A stretch of 64,000 bases of DNA. It comes from an uncultured Thiohalocapsa sp. (GTDB taxonomy: Bacteria; Pseudomonadota; Gammaproteobacteria; Chromatiales; Chromatiaceae). The notes beneath the pieces were generated by a model, which saw nothing but the letters and a program-made list of their open reading frames with translations, was not told the origin of the DNA and did no database searches. This document shows, piece by piece, positions 19,259 to 27,535 of the stretch. How positions within the stretch are numbered: the stretch's first letter is position 1; each line of letters starts with the position of its first letter. A program made the translations under genes and the position numbers. The stretch lies in the NCBI RefSeq assembly GCF_913063425.1, contig NZ_CAJXYK010000011.1:62001-126000 (forward strand), given 5' to 3'.

Positions 19259-19379
19259 TCCCTTTTGATCGGCGGATGCTCTTCTCTGTAAAGCGCCAAG
19301 GGCCAGGTGCGAAGGGCGGACGCCGGGGTCGAAGCCTTTTCGCCGTTGCCCTCGGCCCTCAGCCCTCAGCCCTTCTGCA

Positions 19380-20834
19380 ATGAAACACTTCTCCACCGTC
19401 CAGAAGGTGCTCGGGCTGCTGCTCATGGTGTTCAGCGTCACCATGCTGCCGCCGGTGGCCGTGGCGCTGCTCTACGGCGACGGCGGCGGCATGCCCTTCG
19501 TTTACGCCTTTCTGGTGCTGCTCGGTGCCGGGCTCGTCATCTGGCTGCCCGTGGCCCGGGTCCGCGAGGACTTGCGGCTGCGGGATGGGTTCCTGGTGGT
19601 GGTGTTGTTCTGGGTGGCCCTGGGCTTCGCCGGGGCCGTGCCCTTCCTGTTGTCGCCGGAGCCGGATCTGTCGGCGACGGACGCGGTGTTCGAGTCCCTG
19701 TCCGGGCTCACCACCACGGGCGCCACGGTCATTCTTGGCATCGACGAGCTGCCGCACTCGGTGCTCTGGTATCGCCAGCAGCTGCAGTGGCTGGGCGGCA
19801 TGGGCATCATCGTGCTGGCGGTGGCGGTGCTGCCCATGCTCGGCGTCGGCGGCATGCAGCTCTATCGTGCCGAGACGCCGGGGCCCATGAAGGACGCCAA
19901 GCTGACGCCACGCATCACCGAAACGGCCAAGGCGCTCTGGTTCATCTATCTGTGGCTCACGGTGGCCTGCGCGCTCGCCTACTGGGCTGCCGGTATGTCG
20001 CCCTTCGACGCCGTCGGCCATGCCTTCAGCACCGTCGCCATCGGCGGCTTTTCCACCCATGATGCGAGCATCGGCTACTACGACAGCACCCTCATCGAGA
20101 TGGTGGCGGTGGTGTTCATGCTGCTCTCGGGCGTCAACTTCGCGCTGCACTTCGTGGCGCTGCGGCGGTTCAACCTTCGCGCCTATGCCCAGGACAGCGA
20201 ATTCCGCTTCTACCTCTTTCTGCTGGCGGTGACCACGGTCATCGTCAGCGTCGCGCTGTACTACACCAACACCTATATCTTCTGGGACGATGCCATCACC
20301 CAGGGGCTCTTCCAGGTGGTCTCCATCGGTACCACCACCGGCTTCACGACGGCGCAGTTCTACACCTGGCCGCCGTTCATCGAAATCATGCTGCTGTTCC
20401 TCGCCTTCGTCGGCGGCTGCGCCGGCTCCACCGGCGGCGGCATCAAGGTGATCCGCGTCCTGCTGCTCATCAAGCAGGGCATGCGCGAGATCGGCCGGCT
20501 CATCCACCCCAACGCCCAGCTGCCGGTGCGCATCGGCGACAAGGTCATCAACCACCGCATCATCGACGCCGTCTGGGGGTTCTTTTCGCTGTACGTGGCC
20601 ACCTTCGTGATCATGTACCTGGCCCTGGCGGCCACCGGGCTCGATCTCATCACCGCCTTCTCCGCCGTGGCCGCCTGCATGAACAACCTGGGGCCGGGCC
20701 TGGCCACCGTCGGTGCGCATTATTTCGACATGCACGACCCGGGCATCTGGATCCTGTGCTTCGCGATGCTCCTCGGGCGGCTCGAGATCTTCACCCTGCT
20801 GGTGCTGCTGACGCCGGCGTTTTGGCGGCGTTGA
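19380..20834 (+). CDS. trkH: Trk K+ transporter membrane subunit TrkH
   Basis: 484-residue polytopic K+ translocating subunit with four M1-P-M2 repeats. Pore-loop signatures include LTTTGATV, GTTTGFTTA and GGCAGSTGGGIKV. The C-terminus ends in LLVLLTPAFWRR. It follows trkA after a 120-bp gap that carries a short agccctc repeat. A truncated second copy of its last 51 codons lies at 34023-34178. Confidence 0.96.
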   Translation: MKHFSTVQKVLGLLLMVFSVTMLPPVAVALLYGDGGGMPFVYAFLVLLGAGLVIWLPVARVREDLRLRDGFLVVVLFWVALGFAGAVPFLLSPEPDLSATDAVFESLSGLTTTGATVILGIDELPHSVLWYRQQLQWLGGMGIIVLAVAVLPMLGVGGMQLYRAETPGPMKDAKLTPRITETAKALWFIYLWLTVACALAYWAAGMSPFDAVGHAFSTVAIGGFSTHDASIGYYDSTLIEMVAVVFMLLSGVNFALHFVALRRFNLRAYAQDSEFRFYLFLLAVTTVIVSVALYYTNTYIFWDDAITQGLFQVVSIGTTTGFTTAQFYTWPPFIEIMLLFLAFVGGCAGSTGGGIKVIRVLLLIKQGMREIGRLIHPNAQLPVRIGDKVINHRIIDAVWGFFSLYVATFVIMYLALAATGLDLITAFSAVAACMNNLGPGLATVGAHYFDMHDPGIWILCFAMLLGRLEIFTLLVLLTPAFWRR

Positions 20835-20914
20835 GGGGGCGGCGCCGTCATCGCAGGTGCCGAGGGCGAACAGGGTTGCGACGGTCGCTGCAATCCGTTG
20901 GCCATCCCCACCGA

Positions 20915-21118
20915 CAGTTCGACATTCTCGAAGAGGGCGATCTTGAGGAAGCCCTCGTCGCCGCGGCGGCCATCGGCGATGATCGATTGCAGAAGCAGGC
21001 ACGCGGCTTTGCCATTCCGCACACCTTCACTCACGGCAGCTCGCAGCAACGTGGCGAATGGTTCGCAAGAGGGGTCAGGGACGGCACTCTCAGTTCCTGC
21101 GACAGCTTCCAGAACTGA
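20915..21118 (+). pseudogene. C-terminal remnant of a neutral zinc metallopeptidase (YpfJ-like)
   Basis: In-frame stretch with DLEEALVAAAAIGDDRLQKQ, then FTHGSSQQRGEWFARG, ending at CDSFQN. This matches the C-terminal pattern of YpfJ/KPN_02809-type neutral zinc metallopeptidases (AAxxxGDDxxQ, FTHGxSxQRxxWFxxG, CxxF). The zinc-binding N-terminal part is absent, and the preceding sequence does not extend the homology. It is probably a decayed gene fragment left downstream of trkH. Confidence 0.6.
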
Positions 21119-21259
21119 TGCGGACCTGGCGCAGCCCGGGCGTTTGCGTGCCCGGCATCGGTCTGGGTGATCGAGTGCTGCGGCGGACACTGGCGGCACT
21201 ACTTTTGCAATAGGTTTCCCAGTGGTTCAGGAGACAGAGCCAACCTACCTGGAGTCTTT

Positions 21260-21421
21260 ATGACCATTGATCTTGAAGCGGCCTACGAGGCTGAGCCCGA
21301 GTCCCAGCTGTATGTGGGCATCACCAAGGTGTTGGTGGAGAACGACCCGAATCTGATGCGGATGATGCGGGAGGCCAGCTCGAAGATGTGCTGGGCCACT
21401 TGTCGCGGTATCTACTTCTGA
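21260..21421 (+). CDS. Small peptide with Cys/aromatic C-terminus, possible precursor peptide
   Basis: 53 codons from the ATG at 21260, preceded by GGAG with 5-nt spacing. The N-terminal part is acidic and likely helical (MTIDLEAAYEAEPESQLYVG), as in ribosomal-peptide leaders. The C-terminus switches to a short basic and aromatic tail, KMCWATCRGIYF, with two Cys three residues apart. I do not recognise the family. It lies just beyond the 3' end of the convergent five-gene operon encoding a beta-hydroxylase and an ATP-grasp-like protein, which raises but does not prove a substrate role. It could also be a gene remnant. Confidence 0.5.
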   Translation: MTIDLEAAYEAEPESQLYVGITKVLVENDPNLMRMMREASSKMCWATCRGIYF

Positions 21422-21807
21422 AGCGCGGGCGCTTTCAGCGGCGGAATCAGCGTGAGATCGATGGGGTCGTATATGTTGTACGTCGGCGGATGCATCTCTT
21501 TAATAATTGCGGCGGTATGGAGGACATCGTGCCGCATTCTGGGACGGGCTTCTTCTGTACATAAGCAATCGGAGTAGGTCCGCAATGGGGCGGGAATTGT
21601 CGGTCAGGGGTCTGCAGCTGAGCGTCCGCTATGTGCACTCGATTGGACGCGCGTTTGTGGGGTCAGCAGTGGCCGCAACCCGTCTTAAGTGACCATGTCC
21701 CCGGACTTTGCCGTCAGGTCCCGGTCCGACGACCGGCCGGCCCCAGCTCCTGCCGGCATTGACAGGGCGGCTTGGAGTTCCGATCCGTTGCTCGTCGGTC
21801 TCGGCCT
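21422..21807. other. Intergenic region, no gene supported
   Basis: 386 bp between the small peptide gene and the 3' end of the operon. The part around 21600-21705 has loose similarity to 32580-32715 (both contain an aagtg(g/a)ccatgtc block), suggesting an old dispersed repeat. No coding frame was convincing. Confidence 0.35.
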
Positions 21808-22494
21808 TCAGGTTGGAACTTCGGGCATCGGCGACGTGCTGCGCAATGCCCTCGTCGCTGGCTGCCGGAGCGCAGCCCTCGTCACCTCACGCTGGGTCGC
21901 CACTGAGAGGTGCTGCGGGGCCACCGGTGCCTCGCCGAAGGCCTGCTGCCGATGGCTGTTCGGCATTAAATCGAAGATCAGGTGCACCCGGTGGTCGTCG
22001 CCGTCGTTCCAGGCCTCGTGTATCTGCTTGTTGTCGAACCACCAGAGCTCGCCGGGCTGCATGCGCTGGAGTTCGTCGCCGGCGCGCAGCAGCGAGCCGG
22101 CGGGTGAATGCAGGACCAGATGGAAGCGCGCATGCAGGCGGTAGTAGTCGCCGCGATCGATGTGCGGATAGACGCGCTTTCCCGGCGGCAGGCTCACGAT
22201 CTTGGCCCGCCCGGGCTGGCAGTCCAGGGCAGCGGCGGTGCTGGTGATAAAGCGGCGGGCCGTGGGGAAGGCGGCGGAACCGCTGGTCCAGCGGCTCTCA
22301 TGGACATCGCGACGAGGGCGGCCGCGCAGGGCGGATTTGCGCAGGCCGCGCAGGGGGATGCCCAGGGCCTCGCGCTGGACACGGATCTTTTCCTGGCGCC
22401 CGGTGGCGAGCTCCCAGGCATCGCTGACGGCGGCGATCTCCGCCAGGAAGGGGTCGACGTCTACGCCGTCACGAATGAGGCTGAAGTAGCGCAC
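21808..22494 (-). CDS. Aspartyl/asparaginyl beta-hydroxylase family dioxygenase
   Basis: 228 residues with the Fe(II)/2-oxoglutarate core of the Asp/Asn beta-hydroxylase family. The metal motif is PHID (His111, Asp113), the second His is H159 in FDNKQIHEAWN, and the 2-oxoglutarate-binding region is HRVHLIFD. The preceding segment VYPHIDRGDYYRLHARFHL is typical. The GTG start has an AAGGAG 9 nt upstream. It overlaps the end of the upstream 7TM/ATP-grasp gene by 34 bp, so it is the last gene of the five-gene operon. Members hydroxylate Asp/Asn side chains in proteins or small peptides; the substrate here is unknown. Confidence 0.85.
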   Translation of the reverse strand: MRYFSLIRDGVDVDPFLAEIAAVSDAWELATGRQEKIRVQREALGIPLRGLRKSALRGRPRRDVHESRWTSGSAAFPTARRFITSTAAALDCQPGRAKIVSLPPGKRVYPHIDRGDYYRLHARFHLVLHSPAGSLLRAGDELQRMQPGELWWFDNKQIHEAWNDGDDHRVHLIFDLMPNSHRQQAFGEAPVAPQHLSVATQREVTRAALRQPATRALRSTSPMPEVPT

Positions 22495-24350
22495 TCTGTG
22501 GTCTCCTTGGTGGGGTGGGGGCTTGTGCTTCTGGGGGTGGCATCAGCGGCAGCGGCTAGGCCAGCGCCGGCGACAGCCCGGGATACGACATGCAGGGCGA
22601 GGTCGCCCATGGACAGGCCGGCGGCAGCGGCGGCGCAGGTCAGGGCACCGCGGGGTCGCGGCAGCTCGATGGCGGCCACCTGGAGGACGGTGACGGTGCC
22701 CTTGCCGTCCAGGTGCAGGTCGACGCGAGCGAGGTCGCGGCAGCCCAGCGCCTGCGCGGCGCGGTGCGCGGCGTCTTCCGCCGTCGCGCGGGCTGCGGGA
22801 GGGAGGGTGCGGCTGGCGCGGTAGGCGCCGCTGCGACCTTCAACAAGGGGAAGGACCTCGGGCGCGGTCGCGCCATGGCGCCACAGCAGCACGGCGGACA
22901 CCAGACGTCCTTCGCCCTGCGCCTCGAGGAGTGTTTCGCCGAAGCGCTCCTGCTCGACGAGCGCGCGTTGCAGATCGCGCCGGCTGCGCACCGTGCGCCC
23001 GCGGTGATCTGCCTGCAGGCGAGGGCGCACGGTGACCGCGGCACCAGGCGTATCGAGGAAGGCCTCGGCCTGCGCCGGGGTGAGGCGCTGCGGCACTGTG
23101 AGGCCGGCCGCGGCGAGCGTCGTGCGATGTGCCTCGCGATCGTCGAGCAGCGCGGGGGCCTGGGGCGCCGGGCCCGTATAGGGCACGCCGAGCATCTCGC
23201 AGAGCACGGGCACCTGGGCCAGGCGTGCTGCGCCGTGCGTACCGCCGGCCAGGTTCAGCACGACCAGCGGCGTCCCGCCGCGGGCCTGGCAGCGCCGATG
23301 CTCCTCGCGCAGGCACTGGGGCAGGCGATCATCGCCCTCGGCCACGCGCACGCGGAAGCCGTGATCGCGCAGGCTGTCGACGACGTGCTGGAGGCCGGCG
23401 CGCCGATAGCGCTTCGGCGCCGCGGGGGTGCGCCGCGCGAGAGGCGGCTCGCCGAAGCGGTTTCGTGCGATGACCACCGTGCCCCGCGTGGTGGACCCCG
23501 CAGGGCCCTCGGTGAGCCTTGTCTGCATCGGCTCCAGGAGCCGCAGGTCGAGAAACTCCGATACGAGAACGATGAGGGCGAGCTGCGTGAGCACCAGCTC
23601 CGGGCAGGCGAGGACCAGCTCCCGCAACGGCGTCAGCTGGCCGAGCAACGCGATGACGGCGGCGAGGAGGATGGTACTGCCCGTGCGCCAGGCCGCGACG
23701 GCGAGGTTTTCCCGGGCCACGGTGTCCGCCACGCTTTCGGCGAGCATCGCCAGGATGACCACGGGGAAAAAGGCCGTGCTCCAGAGCGTTGCCGACCCCA
23801 GCCAGCTGCCGCCGAGGAGACCGGCGACCATGGTCAGCGCGACGATGCACAGGATGACGGCCACACGGGCGTAGAGTGGCATGCCCAAGCGCCGCATCAC
23901 GGGGCGGACGGTCACGACGGTGCCGGCGATGACGAGGATCAGCAGCAGGCTCGGCAGCAGGCCGATTTCCTGGAAGCCGAACGCGATCAGAATGGCGCGG
24001 AACCCCAGCACCCGGATGCCGAGGGTCAGGCGCGTCAGGGCGGTCAGCAGCGCCGCGAGCGGCAGCAGGAGAATGTACAGCACCACGTCGCGGTCACCGG
24101 CCTGCACCCAGCTCAGGGTGAGTGTGCGGTTGAGCCAGTCGCCGATGAGGATGGCGCCCGGGGGCGCCGGATCGGCGAGCGCGAGGATGCGCAGCGTGAC
24201 CAGCAACAGGGGCAGCAGGGCGCAGGCGAGCAGGGCACCGAGCATCGGCGCACTGATGCGCTCGCGATCCCGGAACAGGGGTGGGCCGGGCCGGGCGCTC
24301 GCGTCGGTGTCGGCGGCGGCCGGGGGCCAGCCATGGATTGGACGGGACAC
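22461..24350 (-). CDS. 7TM membrane protein fused to a degenerate ATP-grasp domain
   Basis: 629 residues. After a cytoplasmic N-terminus, residues about 35-275 hold multiple hydrophobic helices resembling the 7TM region found in UUP1-type proteins (normally fused to an inactive transglutaminase), including LGIRVLGFRAILIAFGFQE. Residues about 295-600 resemble the D-Ala–D-Ala ligase-type ATP-grasp: NLAGGTHG, AQVPVLCEMLGVPYTGPA, DDREAHRTTLAAAGL. The usual acidic/Asn metal ligands near the C-terminus (ExN) read QVA, and a usual nucleotide-binding Lys reads Arg, so catalysis is doubtful. The GTG start overlaps the adaptor gene's TAG by 1 bp. Confidence 0.72.
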   Translation of the reverse strand: MSRPIHGWPPAAADTDASARPGPPLFRDRERISAPMLGALLACALLPLLLVTLRILALADPAPPGAILIGDWLNRTLTLSWVQAGDRDVVLYILLLPLAALLTALTRLTLGIRVLGFRAILIAFGFQEIGLLPSLLLILVIAGTVVTVRPVMRRLGMPLYARVAVILCIVALTMVAGLLGGSWLGSATLWSTAFFPVVILAMLAESVADTVARENLAVAAWRTGSTILLAAVIALLGQLTPLRELVLACPELVLTQLALIVLVSEFLDLRLLEPMQTRLTEGPAGSTTRGTVVIARNRFGEPPLARRTPAAPKRYRRAGLQHVVDSLRDHGFRVRVAEGDDRLPQCLREEHRRCQARGGTPLVVLNLAGGTHGAARLAQVPVLCEMLGVPYTGPAPQAPALLDDREAHRTTLAAAGLTVPQRLTPAQAEAFLDTPGAAVTVRPRLQADHRGRTVRSRRDLQRALVEQERFGETLLEAQGEGRLVSAVLLWRHGATAPEVLPLVEGRSGAYRASRTLPPAARATAEDAAHRAAQALGCRDLARVDLHLDGKGTVTVLQVAAIELPRPRGALTCAAAAAGLSMGDLALHVVSRAVAGAGLAAAADATPRSTSPHPTKETTECATSASFVTA

Positions 24351-25531
24351 TAGCGATCACTCCGCGGGATGCGTACGGTGGCCGACACGCCGGGACGCAG
24401 CTGCGGCGGCAGATCCTCGATGCGGATCTCGACGCCGACCTGCGGTGTGGGGCGCATGCGTGTTTCCCGCGTCTGCGGGAGATAGTCGGCGGGCATCTCG
24501 AAATCCGTGGCGAGGCCGACACGGTGGATGGTGCCCTCGAAGCGCTCGCCGGGGATGGCCGCAAAGCTCACCTGCACCGGTGCATCGGTGCCGACACCGC
24601 CGAGGGACGCCTCGGGTATCCAGGCTTCCACCCAGGTATCCTCGGTGAGCCACAGGCTGAGGATCGGCATGCCCGTATCCACGGCCATACCCGGCTGCAT
24701 GAGCCGGCGGATCACGGCGCCGTCGGCCGGTGCCACGACGCGCATGGCGTCGAGATTGGCATCGACCTCGGCGAGCCGAGCCTCCGCCTCACGTCGCCTG
24801 GCCTTCAGTACGCGCAGCTGCGCCTCCACAAGGGCGACGCGCTTGACGCCCAGCGTGGCGGTGCGCAGCGCGGCCCGGGCCTCCGCTGCCGCCGCATCGG
24901 CCGCGGCGGCGAGGGCCTCCGCCGTCGCGGCGCGGGCGCGGGCGTCGCGCAGGGTCTCGGCGGAGATCGCCCCGCCGTCACCAAGAGACTGCCGCGCGGC
25001 GAGAGACGCGCGGGCATCGTCCGCCTGCAGCATGGCCGCGCGGTGCTCCGCCTCCAGGCGGCGCACGTTGGCCTCGGCGCGCGCCAGGGCCGCGTCGGCG
25101 TCCTCGCGGCCCAGTGCCAGCGACGTCTCCTGCAGGGCAATTTCCTCTTCCAGGGTGGCGACCTGTGCCGCCGCCTGGCTGCGCACCGCCTGCAGGTGGC
25201 TGTCGTCGAGGTGGGCGAGGAGCTGTCCCTTGCGCACACGGTCTCCGGCGCGGACATAAATGTCGCGTACGACGCCCTGACCGCGTACGCCGAGATCGGT
25301 GAGGTGGGAGCGTACGAGGGCATTGCCGGTCACGATGTGCGTGGCGCGCCCGTGCAGCCACAGCCCCAGGGGCAACGCTGCACCGACGAGCAGCAGCAGG
25401 GCTGTCGCCTGCGCGAGCCGGCGCCGGCGCCGACGAGCGCCGGACGCGGGCACAGGCTGTGGCGCTGCCGCAGGCGTGTCGGTGTCCTCGACGGGCAGCG
25501 CCGGCGGGCTGTAGGTCGCCTCACGCAGCAC
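24350..25531 (-). CDS. HlyD-family membrane-fusion/periplasmic adaptor protein
   Basis: 393 residues. An Arg-rich cytoplasmic N-terminus and one membrane helix (about 40-60) are followed by a biotinyl-lipoyl half-motif, a long Ala/Glu-rich alpha-helical hairpin (about 95-210) and a beta-barrel adaptor domain (about 240-380, with APADGAVIRRLMQPGMAV). This is the layout of HlyD/EmrA-type adaptors, which bridge an inner-membrane component to the outer membrane. No dedicated ABC or MFS pump is nearby; the neighbouring 7TM protein is the only membrane partner. The GTG start overlaps the upstream hydrolase gene by 11 bp. Confidence 0.87.
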   Translation of the reverse strand: MLREATYSPPALPVEDTDTPAAAPQPVPASGARRRRRRLAQATALLLLVGAALPLGLWLHGRATHIVTGNALVRSHLTDLGVRGQGVVRDIYVRAGDRVRKGQLLAHLDDSHLQAVRSQAAAQVATLEEEIALQETSLALGREDADAALARAEANVRRLEAEHRAAMLQADDARASLAARQSLGDGGAISAETLRDARARAATAEALAAAADAAAAEARAALRTATLGVKRVALVEAQLRVLKARRREAEARLAEVDANLDAMRVVAPADGAVIRRLMQPGMAVDTGMPILSLWLTEDTWVEAWIPEASLGGVGTDAPVQVSFAAIPGERFEGTIHRVGLATDFEMPADYLPQTRETRMRPTPQVGVEIRIEDLPPQLRPGVSATVRIPRSDR

Positions 25532-26366
25532 GACTGTTCACCCCCGCGCTGCCGCCGTCCTGTAACCGCGGCGTTTCCTGTATGGCGGCCAGCACGAGCT
25601 CGAGAAGGTGTCCGTGCGCGACGAAGTTGTCGAAGTCGTGGTCGATCCCCGGCACTTCCTGGTAGGCGATGTTCGCATCGACACGGTACAGGCGGGCAGC
25701 CATTCGCATGGCGAGCACCCAGCGGCGCGCCCGCTCCACGCGCGTGTCGCCTTGCTGCGCATCGATGCGCGGGCTGCGGCGCAGGTTGACGCTGTCGCGA
25801 TCCTCAGCGCCCACGAGCACCGTTGTGGGAACGGTGAGGAAGCTTGCCGGATCCAGGCTCACGCGGCGAAGCCGGCCCGCCGTGGCGAGGCCGTAGGGGA
25901 AGGCGAGGTCGGGGTTCGGGAATGTGTACCAGCCTGCGGCGACGGCGATGAGGTGCTCGACGCGCTCGGGGCGCGTCATCGCCCAGCGGTGGCAGAATTG
26001 CGCGCCGCCGCTGTAGCCGAGCAGCATCACGCGCTTGGTGGAGACACCGAGGCATTGCCCTGCAGCGGCGAGGCAGGCGTCGAAATAGTGATCCGCACGC
26101 TGCCCGTCGCTCCCCTTGCCGAGGCGCTGGTAGCGCGGGTGCAGTTCCCTCGTGAAGTGGGGTGCGATGAGGGCGCGACGCGTCGCGTCGGCAAGGCGGT
26201 GCAGCACCTCGACCTGCTCGTGCACCCGGCGACTGTAGCCGTGCACGAAGACAATCGGAGCGAGGCCGCGATCGACGTTGCGGGGCAGATAGCTGAGGTA
26301 ATCCGTCCTAGCCTGCGAGACGCGTTGCAGCGCGTGCGGCGGCATCGGGCTGGCGATGCTGTTCAT
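25521..26366 (-). CDS. Alpha/beta hydrolase (PHB depolymerase/esterase-like)
   Basis: 281 residues with alpha/beta-hydrolase features: oxyanion-region PIVFVHGYSR (38-47), nucleophile elbow GYSGG with Ser119, Asp near LVGAEDRDSVN, and His in GIDHDFDNFVAHGH. There is no signal peptide, so it is probably cytoplasmic. The substrate is unknown. It overlaps the upstream P-loop gene by ATGA and the downstream adaptor gene by 11 bp. A role as thioesterase, peptidase or tailoring enzyme in the operon's product pathway is inference. Confidence 0.82.
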   Translation of the reverse strand: MNSIASPMPPHALQRVSQARTDYLSYLPRNVDRGLAPIVFVHGYSRRVHEQVEVLHRLADATRRALIAPHFTRELHPRYQRLGKGSDGQRADHYFDACLAAAGQCLGVSTKRVMLLGYSGGAQFCHRWAMTRPERVEHLIAVAAGWYTFPNPDLAFPYGLATAGRLRRVSLDPASFLTVPTTVLVGAEDRDSVNLRRSPRIDAQQGDTRVERARRWVLAMRMAARLYRVDANIAYQEVPGIDHDFDNFVAHGHLLELVLAAIQETPRLQDGGSAGVNSRAA

Positions 26367-27535
26367 GCGCCCACCGCCCGCTGCATACCTGCAGCCAGGG
26401 CCTGGTCCCGCAGCGCCGCGGCAACGGCGGCCGTCGCCAGCTCTTCGCGGTTGGCGCTGCTGAGGCCGGTGGCCTGCTGCGCCTCACGACGCTGCAGGGG
26501 AGAGGCGGACAGCAGGCCCGACAGTGCCAGTACCGGTATCGTCGTGGCTGCCAGCGACGTGACGGCGGCGCTGGCCCCCATGGCGTCGCGGGCCGCGATC
26601 ACGATGCCGCGTACCCGCGCAGCAAAGCGTGCGCTCGCGATCAGCTCGCGCGTTTCGCGCTGGTAGACGCCGTCAGCCACCTCCATGACCACGGTGTCGA
26701 TGCCGTGATCGGCCATGTCCTGCAGCAGCGTGTCCATCGCCGCCTCGATGCGCTCGAGCGGAGCGAGATAGGTCGAGGCCATGCCGGCGTCGGTGAAATC
26801 GAGGACGCGGTCCGCGCCGGCGTCGTGCAGCAGCCAGGTGTCGCCGCCGGCGCCGGTGCCAGTGATCTTCAAATACCCGGTGCGATAACCGGCCGCGCGC
26901 AGGCCGCGCACGAGGTAAGCGGCGGTCTGCGTCTTGCCGGCGTCCATCGCCGTGCCGACGATCGCGATCACCGGCGGCAAAGCCGCGCCGTGGCCCCTCG
27001 GCTCGAGGGCGAAGTCGCCGAGATTCAGGGGGCGACCCGCAGGCCCAGTCAACAGGCCGAGGGGTGATATGCGCGTCGGGCCGCGGGAGATCCGGTCGTG
27101 CCAGGACAGGGCCAGGGCAGCGATGCCGCCGCCGGCGACGAGGTGACAGGGACCGAGATGCTGGGGCACGCGCGCCTCGAATTGCTCACAGGCGTAGCGA
27201 TTGCCGTAGGCGATGACGATATGGTCGTCGACGAACAGCCGCCGCCGACGACCGTCGGCAAGCTGTAGATTGGCGTGATGGCCGAGGGCATCGACGCGGG
27301 CGAGTACAAGATCGCCGGCGCGCGGTGCACTGGACTTGTCGAGCCCCGTCACGGCGCTGCGGTCGACGCGCCGGGTGCTGAAAGCCCAGGGCGCGGCAGC
27401 GGCAACGGCTGCGCCGTCGGCGATCCTGCGCGCCTCCGGCGCAGGGTCCTGGGGTGGCGCGACCTCCGCCAGGATCTTTTCACTATCTTCGACGACGCGG
27501 CTGCGCCATGCGTCGATACTCTGAATGTCGCCCAT
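26363..27535 (-). CDS. P-loop NTPase protein, DUF1611/dethiobiotin-synthetase-like
   Basis: 390 residues. The N-terminal half (1-180) is unassigned. The C-terminal half has a CobQ/BioD-type P-loop GTAMDAGKT (194-202), then YLKITGTGAGGD and VVMEVADGVYQRE, which resemble the DUF1611 and dethiobiotin-synthetase-like fold. The ATG at 27535 has an AGGAG 8 nt upstream, so the longer open frame is rejected. It is the first gene of the five-gene operon. Possible roles are ATP-dependent carboxylation or amidation of a small molecule, or a regulatory GTPase-like function. Confidence 0.75.
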   Translation of the reverse strand: MGDIQSIDAWRSRVVEDSEKILAEVAPPQDPAPEARRIADGAAVAAAAPWAFSTRRVDRSAVTGLDKSSAPRAGDLVLARVDALGHHANLQLADGRRRRLFVDDHIVIAYGNRYACEQFEARVPQHLGPCHLVAGGGIAALALSWHDRISRGPTRISPLGLLTGPAGRPLNLGDFALEPRGHGAALPPVIAIVGTAMDAGKTQTAAYLVRGLRAAGYRTGYLKITGTGAGGDTWLLHDAGADRVLDFTDAGMASTYLAPLERIEAAMDTLLQDMADHGIDTVVMEVADGVYQRETRELIASARFAARVRGIVIAARDAMGASAAVTSLAATTIPVLALSGLLSASPLQRREAQQATGLSSANREELATAAVAAALRDQALAAGMQRAVGA

